From Caballeronia sp. dw_276 (GTDB lineage Bacteria; Pseudomonadota; Gammaproteobacteria; Burkholderiales; Burkholderiaceae), in assembly GCF_018449635.1 (NCBI RefSeq), contig NZ_JAAVUV010000005.1:310001-374000 (forward strand): DNA of 64,000 nucleotides, given 5' to 3'. This document shows, in pieces, positions 9,006 through 17,778 of the stretch. The position numbers and the translations under genes were made by a program. A model generated the notes under the pieces. It was not told the DNA's origin. It did not search any database and saw nothing but the letters and a program-made list of their open reading frames with translations. Within the stretch, counting starts at the first letter, position 1, and each line of letters begins with the position of its first letter.

Positions 9006-9505
9006 TATGTTCGATTGTGATATACAAATTCGTCTCCTTTTGCTGCGGTGCGGAGCATTTTCCAGCAATCCCTCGTGAGCCTGGAGGGCGCTACTTCGCT
9101 GGCAGCAAGCACTATCTCAGTGCGTAATATATCACATACAGGCAAATGTATTGACGAAGATCAAAGCTCCGGTGCCGAAAGAAAAATCTTTCGGCGCAGC
9201 TTTTCGTATCACCTGTATGCCGTTTTTCGGGAATCGATCCCAATTTTTCGATCGTTCCTCGATCCGAAAATTGCTCCGTGAGATTGAGGTCAGGCCGACG
9301 CCCAACGCAATGGGATTCAGTCGCGAAGCGGACCATCTTCGCTGGGTTACTTCCCTGATCGTGCAAAAGCACGCCAGCGACAATAGATCACATCGTGATA
9401 TAGTTTTTGCTCCCCGCACAAATTATGACGATCTTCGTTCCGGTCTCAACCGGGCATGCATCGCCTATTGCGTCTCGTCACATCATCGTCAGGATCGACG
9501 TTCAT
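9006..9505. other. Divergent intergenic region with three GTGATATA boxes
   Basis: This 500-bp stretch between two divergent CBS-domain membrane protein genes holds no convincing gene. The octamer GTGATATA occurs three times: 9017-9024 (plus), 9128-9135 (minus) and 9395-9402 (plus). The third copy is part of a dyad ATCAC-ATC-GTGAT at 9387-9399. It probably contains both promoters and a shared regulatory site. Confidence 0.5.
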
Positions 9506-11287
9506 ATGAAAACGACAAAAGGAGACTTCGCCACCGATGTCCGGCTGCTTCGCATCACGGCCATCGCGGCGGTCGTCGGCATCTTGAGCACGCTGGCGGC
9601 AGACTTCCTGCTGCATGTAATCCGCTTCTTCACCAACCTCTTTTTCTATCAATCGCTTTCGAGCGTCGACCATTCTCCTTCGGCCAATACGCTCGGGCTT
9701 TGGGTGATAGCGGTGCCTGTCATCGGCGGGTTGATTGTCGGGCTGATCGCGCGGCTGGGGTCCGAGCAGGTACGCGGCCACGGCATTCCTGAGGCCATCG
9801 AAGCGATCCTGTTCAACAAAAGCAAAATGTCGCCCAAAGTCGCCGTGCTCAAGCCACTGGCGTCGGGGATCGCAATCGGCAGCGGCGGCCCGTTCGGCGC
9901 CGAAGGGCCCATCATCATGACGGGCGGCGCAATCGGGTCGTTTATCGCGCAGTTCTTTCATCTGTCGAGCGGAGAGCGCAAGACGCTGCTGGTTGCAGGC
10001 GCCGTTGCCGGCATGACGGCGGTTTTTGGTTCGCCGGTGGCGGCCGTTCTGCTCGCCGTCGAATTGCTGTTGTTCGAGTTGCGGCCGCGCAGCCTGCTCC
10101 CCGTTGCCGTGGCGTGCGCCGTTGCCGGATTCGCCCGGCCGATGCTGATCGCGAGCGGTGCGTTATTCCCCTTGCAGACGTTGCCGCTCGGAACAATCGG
10201 GCTGTTGTCCTGCGCCGTTGCCGGAGTCGTGACGGGCGCGCTTGCGTGGCTGCTGTCGAGTTCGCTTTATAAGGTTGAAGACTGGTTCCATCGCTTGCCT
10301 GTTCACTGGATGTGGTGGCCCGCGATTGGTGGTCTCGCGGTCGGGATTGGCGGGTACTTCCAGCCACGTGCATTGGGCGTCGGCTATGACGTCATGGGCG
10401 ATATCCTGCTTGGGCACCTCGCCGCCGGTGTCGTGCTTACCATCGTGCTGGTCAAAGCCGTTATCTGGGTTATTGCGCTCGGCTCCGGGACATCAGGCGG
10501 TGTGCTCGCGCCGCTCCTGATGATGGGCGCGGGCGGGGGCGCGTTGCTCGGGCCAGTCATGCCGGGCGGTGCGCCGGGCGTGTGGCCGCTCATCTTCATG
10601 GCAGCCATGTTGGGAGGCATGATGCGAGCGCCGATTACCGCCGTGGTGTTCGCGTTCGAACTTACGCACGATGCCAACGCGTTATTGCCCGTGCTGATGG
10701 CTTCAGCCGTGTCGTACGGCTTCACCGTGCTGTTCATGCGTCGTTCCATTCTGACGGAGAAAATTTCGCGTCGCGGGCGCCACACCTATTCCGAGTACGG
10801 CGTCGATCCGCTCGAACGCCATCATGTCGATGAAGTCATGACGATTGACGTGCAGACACTCGATGCAAACCAAAGCCTGGCCGATGCCCTCGCGCAACAA
10901 TTCGGGCCGCAGCAAAAGCATCGCGCGTATCCGGCCGTTCGTGATGGTCTGTTGCTTGGTGTGCTGGACCGGAACACGCTGATCTCGGCGCATGAAGCGA
11001 CGCCGCATGCGCTCATCAGCGACCTGTTCGGAAAGTCGGCGCCCCACTTCGCTTTGCCTCATGAAACCTGCCGCTCCGTCGCCGCGCGGCTCGCAGCGCA
11101 CTCGCTTGACCGGGTCCCGGTTGTCGCCGATGCAAAGACCTTGCGGCTCATCGGCGTTGTGTCGCGCCACGATCTGGTAAAACCATCGTTGTCGGTTTTC
11201 AACGATGAACGCCGGCACGAGCGTTTTCGCCGGATCGGCTTCAGACGGCATAAATCCATGGAATCGGCAAACGAGACCGCTATGTAA
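9506..11287 (+). CDS. ClC-family voltage-gated chloride channel/antiporter with CBS domains
   Basis: The 593-residue protein has the ClC membrane core (about residues 10-430) followed by a CBS pair (about 445-570). Selectivity motifs are visible: GSGGPFGAEGP carries the gating glutamate of the canonical GxEGP motif, and GTSGGVLAPLLMMGAGGG corresponds to the usual GGIFAP region with Leu in place of Phe. The CBS region starts at MTIDVQTLDANQSLADAL. ClC proteins move chloride, or exchange chloride for protons, across the inner membrane. The ATG at 9506 follows an AGGA ribosome site; earlier starts (9407, 9425) are possible. The stop codon lies inside a strong AT-rich inverted repeat. Confidence 0.88.
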   Translation: MKTTKGDFATDVRLLRITAIAAVVGILSTLAADFLLHVIRFFTNLFFYQSLSSVDHSPSANTLGLWVIAVPVIGGLIVGLIARLGSEQVRGHGIPEAIEAILFNKSKMSPKVAVLKPLASGIAIGSGGPFGAEGPIIMTGGAIGSFIAQFFHLSSGERKTLLVAGAVAGMTAVFGSPVAAVLLAVELLLFELRPRSLLPVAVACAVAGFARPMLIASGALFPLQTLPLGTIGLLSCAVAGVVTGALAWLLSSSLYKVEDWFHRLPVHWMWWPAIGGLAVGIGGYFQPRALGVGYDVMGDILLGHLAAGVVLTIVLVKAVIWVIALGSGTSGGVLAPLLMMGAGGGALLGPVMPGGAPGVWPLIFMAAMLGGMMRAPITAVVFAFELTHDANALLPVLMASAVSYGFTVLFMRRSILTEKISRRGRHTYSEYGVDPLERHHVDEVMTIDVQTLDANQSLADALAQQFGPQQKHRAYPAVRDGLLLGVLDRNTLISAHEATPHALISDLFGKSAPHFALPHETCRSVAARLAAHSLDRVPVVADAKTLRLIGVVSRHDLVKPSLSVFNDERRHERFRRIGFRRHKSMESANETAM

Positions 11288-11318
11288 ATTGAATTAATAC
11301 AAAATTAATTCAATTTAC
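11284..11318. repeat. 15-bp perfect AT-rich inverted repeat at gene end
   Basis: The arms 11284-11298 and 11304-11318 are perfect reverse complements with a 5-bp spacer (ACAAA). The left arm includes the stop codon of the ClC gene. The stem has only two GC pairs, so it would be a weak terminator; it could equally be a protein-binding dyad. This island contrasts strongly with the GC-rich surroundings. Confidence 0.8.
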
Positions 11319-11556
11319 TTTCATTGTATTTAATCTGCTAAATACACCGAAAGCCATACGATCGGTGAATCGCGTATCCGCTGCATGAATTCACGGGGTT
11401 AATACCAATCGAGCTGATCGTTTCAAGCATCCGCTTAAACAGCGGCGTACACTTCCTCGTGCCGACGCAAGCCGGGCGCCTTATGCGGCGCGGCGCACAA
11501 GAGACCACGGCCTCGTCGTTCTATTAATCAGATTACGCGAATAGGGGAATACAGCA

Positions 11557-12783
11557 ATGAGCTGGACGCGAGAACAAAGGAACGTGACGATAGCGGCCTA
11601 TCTGGGCTGGACGCTCGACGCATTCGATTTCTTTCTGATGGTTTTCATATTGAAAGATATCGCGGCTGAGTTTCACACAAAAATCCCGGAGGTCGCGTTT
11701 GCGATTACCTTGACGCTCGCAATGCGACCTATAGGAGCGTTGATCTTTGGACGTCTCGCCGATAAATTCGGCCGGCGCCCAACGCTGATGATCAACATTG
11801 CGATCTATTCCTTGCTCGAATTGCTGTCCGGTTTTTCGCCAAATCTGTTCACCCTATTGGTTCTGCGCTCGTTGTTCGGTATTGCGATGGGCGGCGAATG
11901 GGGCGTAGGTTCAGCGCTCACGATGGAAACCGTGCCTACCAAAGCGCGCGGTTTCGTTTCCGGCCTTTTGCAAGCCGGATACCCAAGCGGGTATCTGCTT
12001 GCTTCCATCGTATTTGGCGTCGCATATCAATATGTCGGCTGGCGCGGCATGTTTTTTATCGGCGTGGCGCCTGCGTTACTGGTTTTGTATGTGCGTGCCC
12101 ATGTCCCTGAATCGCCAGCCTGGAAAGCGATGGAGAAAAAGCCACGGCCCGGTTTGCTCAAGACGCTCAAGCAAAATTGGCAGTTATCGGTTTACTCCAT
12201 CATCTTGATGACGGCATTCAATTTCTTCTCGCACGGCACCCAGGATCTTTACCCGACCTTCCTTCGCGAACAGCATCATTTCGATCCCCACACGGTTTCA
12301 CTCATCACGATTGTGCTGAATATCGGTGCGATCTGCGGCGGCCTTTTCTTCGGGTCGATGTCCGAAAAAATCGGTCGTCGATGGGCAATTTTCATTGCCT
12401 CGTTAATCGCGTTGCCGGTATTGCCGCTGTGGGCGTTCTCGAGTGGTCCGGTTGCACTGGCGGCCGGTGCGTTTCTCATGCAGATCTCGGTGCAAGGCGC
12501 ATGGGGCGTCATCCCGGTTCATTTGAACGAGATCTCGCCCGATGAAATCCGCGCCACGTTCCCCGGCCTGATTTATCAATTAGGGAATTTGCTGGCGTCG
12601 GTGAACGCGACCATGCAGGCGTCGATCGCGGTCAAGAACGGCGATAACTATGGGCTCGCCATGGCGCTCGTCGGCGGCACGGTGGCGGTAGTCATTGCCG
12701 CGCTGATCTTCTTTAGCCGGGAGCGGCGCGGTATTGATATGACCGAGTCGGCCGAACAGGTCGCGGCCCGAGCCTCCGCATAA
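11557..12783 (+). CDS. MFS transporter, organic acid/sialic acid symporter type
   Basis: This 408-residue carrier has 12 predicted membrane segments. The family loop motif GRLADKFGRRPTLM lies between helices 2 and 3, and GMAGGEWGVGSALTMETVP-like sequence (here GIAMGGEWGVGSALTMETVP) is typical of the metabolite:proton symporter branch that includes NanT, MucK and lactate/shikimate carriers. The start MSWTREQRNVTIAAYLGWTL is characteristic of carboxylate carriers in Burkholderia relatives. An AGGGGAATACAGCA ribosome region precedes the ATG. It stands alone, with a terminator-like hairpin after it. The substrate, probably a small carboxylate, is inferred only from family resemblance. Confidence 0.85.
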   Translation: MSWTREQRNVTIAAYLGWTLDAFDFFLMVFILKDIAAEFHTKIPEVAFAITLTLAMRPIGALIFGRLADKFGRRPTLMINIAIYSLLELLSGFSPNLFTLLVLRSLFGIAMGGEWGVGSALTMETVPTKARGFVSGLLQAGYPSGYLLASIVFGVAYQYVGWRGMFFIGVAPALLVLYVRAHVPESPAWKAMEKKPRPGLLKTLKQNWQLSVYSIILMTAFNFFSHGTQDLYPTFLREQHHFDPHTVSLITIVLNIGAICGGLFFGSMSEKIGRRWAIFIASLIALPVLPLWAFSSGPVALAAGAFLMQISVQGAWGVIPVHLNEISPDEIRATFPGLIYQLGNLLASVNATMQASIAVKNGDNYGLAMALVGGTVAVVIAALIFFSRERRGIDMTESAEQVAARASA

Positions 12784-12798
12784 GTTTCAGGTCCTTTC

Positions 12799-12832
12799 GG
12801 GGTGCCGCCCGGCACCCCGCTCTCCCTCTTTT
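12799..12832 (+). terminator. Intrinsic terminator-like hairpin after MFS gene
   Basis: A 9-bp GC-rich stem (GGGGTGCCG / CGGCACCCC, 12799-12818) with a 2-nt loop as drawn (really a shorter paired stem with a slightly larger loop) is followed by a pyrimidine-rich stretch ending in TTTT. It lies 16 bp after the MFS stop codon. Confidence 0.6.
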
Positions 12833-12895
12833 CGTCGCGCACGGTCGTGCACTTTCTAGAGAGCGCGCTCCATTAAATGGCTTGTCGATCCGGCC

Positions 12896-12927
12896 AAACG
12901 TTTTTATCTTCGGTTAAACGCCCGTTT
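12896..12927. promoter_or_regulatory. Two PsrA/FadR-like operator dyads
   Basis: Two dyads lie 33-64 bp upstream of the TetR gene start. AAACGTTT is at 12896-12903, and AAACG-CC-CGTTT is at 12916-12927. The second matches the PsrA box described in Pseudomonas (AAAC, 2-4 bases, GTTT with flanking G/C). Their spacing of two helical turns, centre to centre, fits cooperative autorepression. The dyads are seen; binding is inferred. Confidence 0.55.
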
Positions 12928-12959
12928 CAATCAGAGGCCAAACCATTCCGGAGACGCCA

Positions 12960-13703
12960 GTGCCAAGCCGTTCCCTCGCCGATACCAAGACCCGCCTGCT
13001 CGATGCCGCCGAGGCGCAATACATCGACTCGGGCTACGAAGCCATGTCGTTGCGCCATATCACCGCGCGCGCCAACGCCAACCTTGCGGCGGTTAACTAT
13101 CACTTCGGCGGCAAGGACGCGCTGATCCACGCCATGCTGACGCGGCGCCTGGACGGCTTAAACCGCAATCGTCTCGTGCTGCTGAAACGCTTCCAGTCGA
13201 TGCACGGCGCGCAACTCACCTGCGAGCATGTTCTCGGCGCGATGTTCATTCCTGCGCTACAGCAATCACGTTGCCCCGAAAAAAGCGGCCCGGCGCTGTT
13301 GCGCCTGCTCGGGCGCGCATACACGGACCCGTCGCCATTCATTCGCGGCTTTTTGCGCACGATGTACACCGACGTCGCCGAACGATTCTTCCTTGCTTTC
13401 CAGACGGTACTGCCACACTTGCCGCGAGAAGAACTCGGCTGGCGGCTGCACTTTTGCATCGGATCGCTTTCGGGAATTCTCGCGGGCGCTGACACGAACA
13501 GTCTTATCGATGACTTCACGCAAGGTCAGCGCCTCGAAGATCCGCAATTGATAGGACGCCTTGCGCTCATCATGGTGGCAGCGCTCAAGGCGCCGCAAGC
13601 AGCGACGAGCGAGACCTGCCCCTTCCAATCGATGTTCGCCGAATGCAATGCGGCGCCGATCGAAACGCAGGGAGCGCGAGAAACGCAGCACGCGTTGGCT
13701 TGA
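12960..13703 (+). CDS. TetR-family regulator, PsrA-like (fatty-acid responsive)
   Basis: The 247-residue protein has a TetR helix-turn-helix at about residues 5-60 (TRLLDAAEAQYIDSGYEAMS, then TARANANLAAVNYHFGGKDAL). The large C-terminal domain resembles that of PsrA-type regulators. PsrA responds to long-chain fatty acids and represses beta-oxidation genes. Translation most likely starts at the GTG at 12960, with GGAG 7 bases upstream. The next genes form a beta-oxidation cluster on the same strand after about 100 bp, which supports the role. Two PsrA-like dyads lie upstream of its own start. The regulator class is sure; the exact ligand is inferred. Confidence 0.82.
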   Translation: MPSRSLADTKTRLLDAAEAQYIDSGYEAMSLRHITARANANLAAVNYHFGGKDALIHAMLTRRLDGLNRNRLVLLKRFQSMHGAQLTCEHVLGAMFIPALQQSRCPEKSGPALLRLLGRAYTDPSPFIRGFLRTMYTDVAERFFLAFQTVLPHLPREELGWRLHFCIGSLSGILAGADTNSLIDDFTQGQRLEDPQLIGRLALIMVAALKAPQAATSETCPFQSMFAECNAAPIETQGARETQHALA

Positions 13704-13735
13704 AACGCCGGCAGACGGCGGGTACACAATGTGCT

Positions 13736-13787
13736 GAAGATTGGACACTGGTTTTCCGTCATTGCTGCATGATCCGAAGATCGGACA
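13736..13787. repeat. Direct repeat of a 12-mer, 40 bp apart, before fadE-like gene
   Basis: GAAGATTGGACA (13736-13747) and GAAGATCGGACA (13776-13787) differ at one position and start exactly 40 bp apart, close to four helical turns. They sit just upstream of the acyl-CoA dehydrogenase gene and its AGGAGAGG ribosome site. They could be activator or repressor sites for the operon. Confidence 0.45.
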
Positions 13788-13805
13788 TCATCAGGAGAGG
13801 TCGTC

Positions 13806-16310
13806 ATGACAGCCAGCTTCGTGATTGCATTGTTCGTGGTGAGCGGTGCGTTGATCTGCATGCAGGCGCCTGCGATCGCATGGCTCGCGTGGGCCGTGAT
13901 CTGGGTTGCGGCTGGATGGTTCGCCAGCATCACCGGGCCTGTCGTAACAGCCCTCCTCGCCATCGTTTTCGTGTTGCCCGCGCTGATACTCGCCATCAAG
14001 CCGTTGCGCCGCGCGCTCCTGACCCAATCCATCTTCGATCTCTTTCGCAAGATCCTGCCGCAAATGTCACCGACCGAACGCGATGCCATCGAAGCCGGTA
14101 CGGTCTGGTGGGACGCGGCGCTCTTCTCCGGACGCCCGAACTGGGACACGCTGCTCGAAACCGGCGCACCGGTCTTGACGGCGGAGGAACGCGATTTCAT
14201 CGAAGGGGAATGCACGCAACTCTGCGATATCGCCAACGACTGGGAAACCACGGCCGTCTGGCAGGATCTCTCGCCAGAAGCGTGGGCGTTCATCAAGTCG
14301 AAGGGTTTTCTCGGCATGATCATTCCGAAGCAATACGGCGGCAAGCAATTCTCCGCGTATGCGCATTCGCAAGTGATCATGAAGCTCGCCACGCGATGCT
14401 CGGCTGCAGCGGTTTCCGTGATGGTGCCGAATTCGCTTGGGCCAGCCGAATTGTTGATGCATTACGGCACGGACGCTCAGAAGAACCTTTATTTGCCGCG
14501 TCTCGCGCGTGGCGATGAAATCCCCTGCTTCGCGCTGACGAGCCCGTATGCAGGGTCCGACGCAGCGGCGATCCCGGATATCGGCGTCGTATGCAAAGGG
14601 GTGTTCGAAGGGCGCGAGACGCTCGGCTTTCGCGTGACGTGGGAGAAGCGTTACATCACGCTTGGGCCCATCGCGACGGTGCTGGGTCTTGCATTTCGTG
14701 CGCTCGATCCCGACCATCTTCTCGGCCCCGCCGGCGAACCCGGCATCACCTGCGCGCTGATTCCCACGAAGCATCCGGGCGTGAACATCGGCCGTCGTCA
14801 CTGGCCCCTGAATGCGGTGTTCCAGAATGGCCCGAATTGGGGCCACGAGGTCTTCATTCCGATGGACTGGGTGATCGGCGGACGAGATCAAGTCGGCAAC
14901 GGCTGGCGCATGCTGATGGAATGCCTTGCAGCAGGACGCGCGATTTCGCTGCCATCGTCGAACGTAGGGATGGCCAAACTCGCCGTGCGCGGGACCGGTG
15001 CTTATTCAGCCGTGCGTCGTCAGTTCCGTACCCCGATCGGCAGATTCGAAGGCGTGCAGGAAGCGCTCGGACGCATGGGCGGCAACCTCTACGTGATGGA
15101 CGCGGCACGGCGTTTGTCGGCGCAAGCGGTGGATCTGGGCGAAAAACCGTCGGTGATATCGGCGATTGCGAAATATCACATCACCGAACGCGCGCGCAAA
15201 GTGATCAACGACGGCATGGACGTGGTCGCGGGCAAAGGCATCTGCGTGGGGCCGTCGAATTTTCTCGCGCGTGCTTATCAACAGGTGCCGATCTCCATCA
15301 CCGTGGAAGGCGCGAACATTCTCACGCGCAGCCTGATCATCTTTGGTCAGGGCGCCATACGGTGTCATCCATATGTGCTCAGGGAGATGGCTGCAACGCG
15401 GGATTCGGACCGCGCCAAAGGCCTGCGAGACTTCGATGACGCCTTCTTCGGCCACGCGAGTTTCACGGCATCGAACATGGTGAGGAGTCTGGTGTTTGCG
15501 CTGGGCGGCAACGTGTTCATCGCGAAGCCCGCGCGAGCCGATGCACGCCTCGTACCCTACTATCGCGCATCGACCCGCATGGCGACGGCGTTTGCATTGC
15601 TCGCGGATGTATCGATGTTCGTGCTCGGCGGCGAACTGAAGCGGCGCGAACGTTTGTCGGCGAGGCTCGGCGATATCCTCTCGCAGCTTTTTCTGATCTC
15701 GGCGACGCTCAAGCGTTTCGAAGACGACGGACGCCGCGAAGCCGATCTTCCACTTGTCCGATGGGGTGTTGAGGACGCGCTGCATCAGGCGCAGAGCGCC
15801 TTCGATGCCGTGCTGTCCAACTACCCAAATCGTCTTGCCGCGGGCATTGTGCGTGCGCTCGCGTTTCCGTTCGGCATGCCGCATCGCGTTCCGGGCGACC
15901 GGCTTGGATCGCAGATCGCCGAATTGATGACCACGCCCGGCGAGGCGCGCGAACGCCTGATCGCGGATTCATACGCGCCTGACGCAAAGGTCGATCCGAT
16001 CGGTTACGGCGAGTTGATGTTCGCGCTGAATCCGCGTTACGCCGCAATCGAGCTCAAGCTGCGCGACGCCGTCAAATCAAAACAAATCTCGCCCATGCCC
16101 CAAAGCCTGCCTGAGCTGATTGCGTGGGCGGCGGCCTGCAAAGCAAATGGTTTTATCGATGCAGACGAAGCTCAGGTACTCTCTGACTACGCGCGATATG
16201 GCGTGGAGGTCGTGAAGGTGGACGACTTCGGGGCGGATTTCGATATGCTCGACGCGTTGCAAAAGCGCCATCAGGCGCTCGCAAACGAGCCAGAGGAAAT
16301 CCCGGCATGA
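13806..16310 (+). CDS. fadE: FadE-type acyl-CoA dehydrogenase
   Basis: This 834-residue enzyme matches the large membrane-associated FadE type (E. coli FadE is 814 residues). Two hydrophobic segments lie at residues 4-60. An acyl-CoA dehydrogenase core follows at about 130-560, with FLGMIIPKQYGGKQFSAYAH and FALTSPYAGSDAAAIPD in the FAD/substrate part and VEGANILTRSLIIFGQGAIR later. A FadE-specific C-terminal domain completes it. It catalyses the first, FAD-dependent dehydrogenation of fatty acyl-CoA, feeding electrons to ETF. It has a good AGGAGAGG ribosome site and is the first gene of the cluster with fabG4-, maoC- and thiolase-like genes. Regulation by the upstream PsrA-like protein is likely. 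Confidence 0.9.
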   Translation: MTASFVIALFVVSGALICMQAPAIAWLAWAVIWVAAGWFASITGPVVTALLAIVFVLPALILAIKPLRRALLTQSIFDLFRKILPQMSPTERDAIEAGTVWWDAALFSGRPNWDTLLETGAPVLTAEERDFIEGECTQLCDIANDWETTAVWQDLSPEAWAFIKSKGFLGMIIPKQYGGKQFSAYAHSQVIMKLATRCSAAAVSVMVPNSLGPAELLMHYGTDAQKNLYLPRLARGDEIPCFALTSPYAGSDAAAIPDIGVVCKGVFEGRETLGFRVTWEKRYITLGPIATVLGLAFRALDPDHLLGPAGEPGITCALIPTKHPGVNIGRRHWPLNAVFQNGPNWGHEVFIPMDWVIGGRDQVGNGWRMLMECLAAGRAISLPSSNVGMAKLAVRGTGAYSAVRRQFRTPIGRFEGVQEALGRMGGNLYVMDAARRLSAQAVDLGEKPSVISAIAKYHITERARKVINDGMDVVAGKGICVGPSNFLARAYQQVPISITVEGANILTRSLIIFGQGAIRCHPYVLREMAATRDSDRAKGLRDFDDAFFGHASFTASNMVRSLVFALGGNVFIAKPARADARLVPYYRASTRMATAFALLADVSMFVLGGELKRRERLSARLGDILSQLFLISATLKRFEDDGRREADLPLVRWGVEDALHQAQSAFDAVLSNYPNRLAAGIVRALAFPFGMPHRVPGDRLGSQIAELMTTPGEARERLIADSYAPDAKVDPIGYGELMFALNPRYAAIELKLRDAVKSKQISPMPQSLPELIAWAAACKANGFIDADEAQVLSDYARYGVEVVKVDDFGADFDMLDALQKRHQALANEPEEIPA

Positions 16311-16347
16311 TCCTTCACACGTGCATTCAGGCACGCATCGGGCAGTC

Positions 16348-17778
16348 ATGAGAGATCGCTATCTCGACTTCGTCAACAACCCGTTCGGCGCGAGCGTCGC
16401 GCGATCCATCGGGTTGCCCCGGCCGGAAGTGCTGCGGCGGCACGCGCAAGGCCGCGCGGAGTTTGGCGGAATCGCGGCGATTGGTGCAGGTCCGTCACCG
16501 GCCTTGTTCGAGCCGTTGATGACGCTGCTGGGCTCTGTCGGGATGACGAGCGTGGCACACGAAAGCGCTTTGAACTGGCTTCAAGTAGCCGCGCGGCACG
16601 GCGCGATGAGTGGCCGTTTTGAACCGCGCTCACCCGATGCGCCGCCGAACGATCGCGTACAAGCACTTATCTTCGATGCCACCGGCATCACCGACAGCCC
16701 GCAATTGCATGGGCTCTACGGCTTCTTCCACGACGCAATCCGCTCTATGGCGAAGAGCGGCCGCATCATCGTGCTGGGGTTGCCGCCGGAATCTTGCGCG
16801 TCGCCGAGAACGTGGACGGCGCAGCGCGCGCTGGAAGGCATGACGCGTTCGCTTGGCAAGGAAGCACGCGGCGGTATCTCGTCGAACCTGGTGCAAGTCC
16901 AACCCGGCGGCGACATGGAGGGCACGTTGCGCTTCCTGCTGTCGCCGCGCTCGGCGTATGTCTCGGGACAAGTCATTCGCATCGATGCAACGCCTGCATC
17001 GCCGCCCTCAGACTGGAATCGACCTTTGGCAGGCAAGCGTGCGCTGGTGACGGGCGCGGCGCGCGGCATTGGTGCGGCGATTGCGCAGGTGCTGGCCGAA
17101 CGCGGCGCACATGTAATCGGGCTCGACGTAGCCGAGGCGCAGGACGCGCTCGACCAGACCATGCTCGCGCTGGAAGACGCGTGGCCGTCGCAAGGCGCGC
17201 ATACGGCGCTCGTCGCGGACATCGCGGCGCCTGAAGCGCCTGACAACATTTCGGCGGCGCTCGAGGCGCTCGGCGGTATCGATATTGTCGTGCACAACGC
17301 CGGCATCACGCGCGACAAGACCATCGCGAAGATGACCGAGGCCGCGTGGGACAGCGTGATCGATGTGAACCTGTCGGCGCAGGAACGCATCGATGAAGCG
17401 CTGCTCGACCGTAACGTGTTGCATATGGGCGGCAGGATCATCGGCGTTTCGTCGATCAGCGGCATAGCCGGCAACCTCGGGCAGACAAACTACGCGACGT
17501 CGAAAGCCGGCGTGATCGGCCGCGTGCAAAGCATGGCGAAAATTCTGGCCGCACGGGGCATCACGATCAACGCGGTGGCGCCGGGATTTATCGAAACGCA
17601 TATGACCGTGCGCATTCCACTTGGACTTCGCGAAGCGGGACGACGCATGAATTCGATGAGCCAGGGCGGCCTGCCAGTCGATGTCGCCGAGACTGTCGCG
17701 TGGCTTGCAAGTCCGGCGTCGAGCGGCATCACCGGCAACGTGGTGCGCGTATGTGGTCAAAGCCTGATCGGAGCATGA
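16348..17778 (+). CDS. FabG4-type 3-oxoacyl reductase (two Rossmann domains)
   Basis: This 476-residue short-chain dehydrogenase/reductase has an extra N-terminal domain like the high-molecular-weight FabG4 of mycobacteria. The catalytic C-terminal domain starts near residue 229 with GKRALVTGAARGIG, the nucleotide-binding glycine motif. The active-site residues are Ser369 (VSSISG), Tyr382 and Lys386 (YATSK); HNAG replaces the usual NNAG. It would interconvert 3-oxoacyl and 3-hydroxyacyl-CoA/ACP. A GTG at 16321 is an alternative start; the ATG at 16348 is preferred. The gene overlaps the next one by ATGA, so translation is probably coupled. Confidence 0.87.
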   Translation: MRDRYLDFVNNPFGASVARSIGLPRPEVLRRHAQGRAEFGGIAAIGAGPSPALFEPLMTLLGSVGMTSVAHESALNWLQVAARHGAMSGRFEPRSPDAPPNDRVQALIFDATGITDSPQLHGLYGFFHDAIRSMAKSGRIIVLGLPPESCASPRTWTAQRALEGMTRSLGKEARGGISSNLVQVQPGGDMEGTLRFLLSPRSAYVSGQVIRIDATPASPPSDWNRPLAGKRALVTGAARGIGAAIAQVLAERGAHVIGLDVAEAQDALDQTMLALEDAWPSQGAHTALVADIAAPEAPDNISAALEALGGIDIVVHNAGITRDKTIAKMTEAAWDSVIDVNLSAQERIDEALLDRNVLHMGGRIIGVSSISGIAGNLGQTNYATSKAGVIGRVQSMAKILAARGITINAVAPGFIETHMTVRIPLGLREAGRRMNSMSQGGLPVDVAETVAWLASPASSGITGNVVRVCGQSLIGA

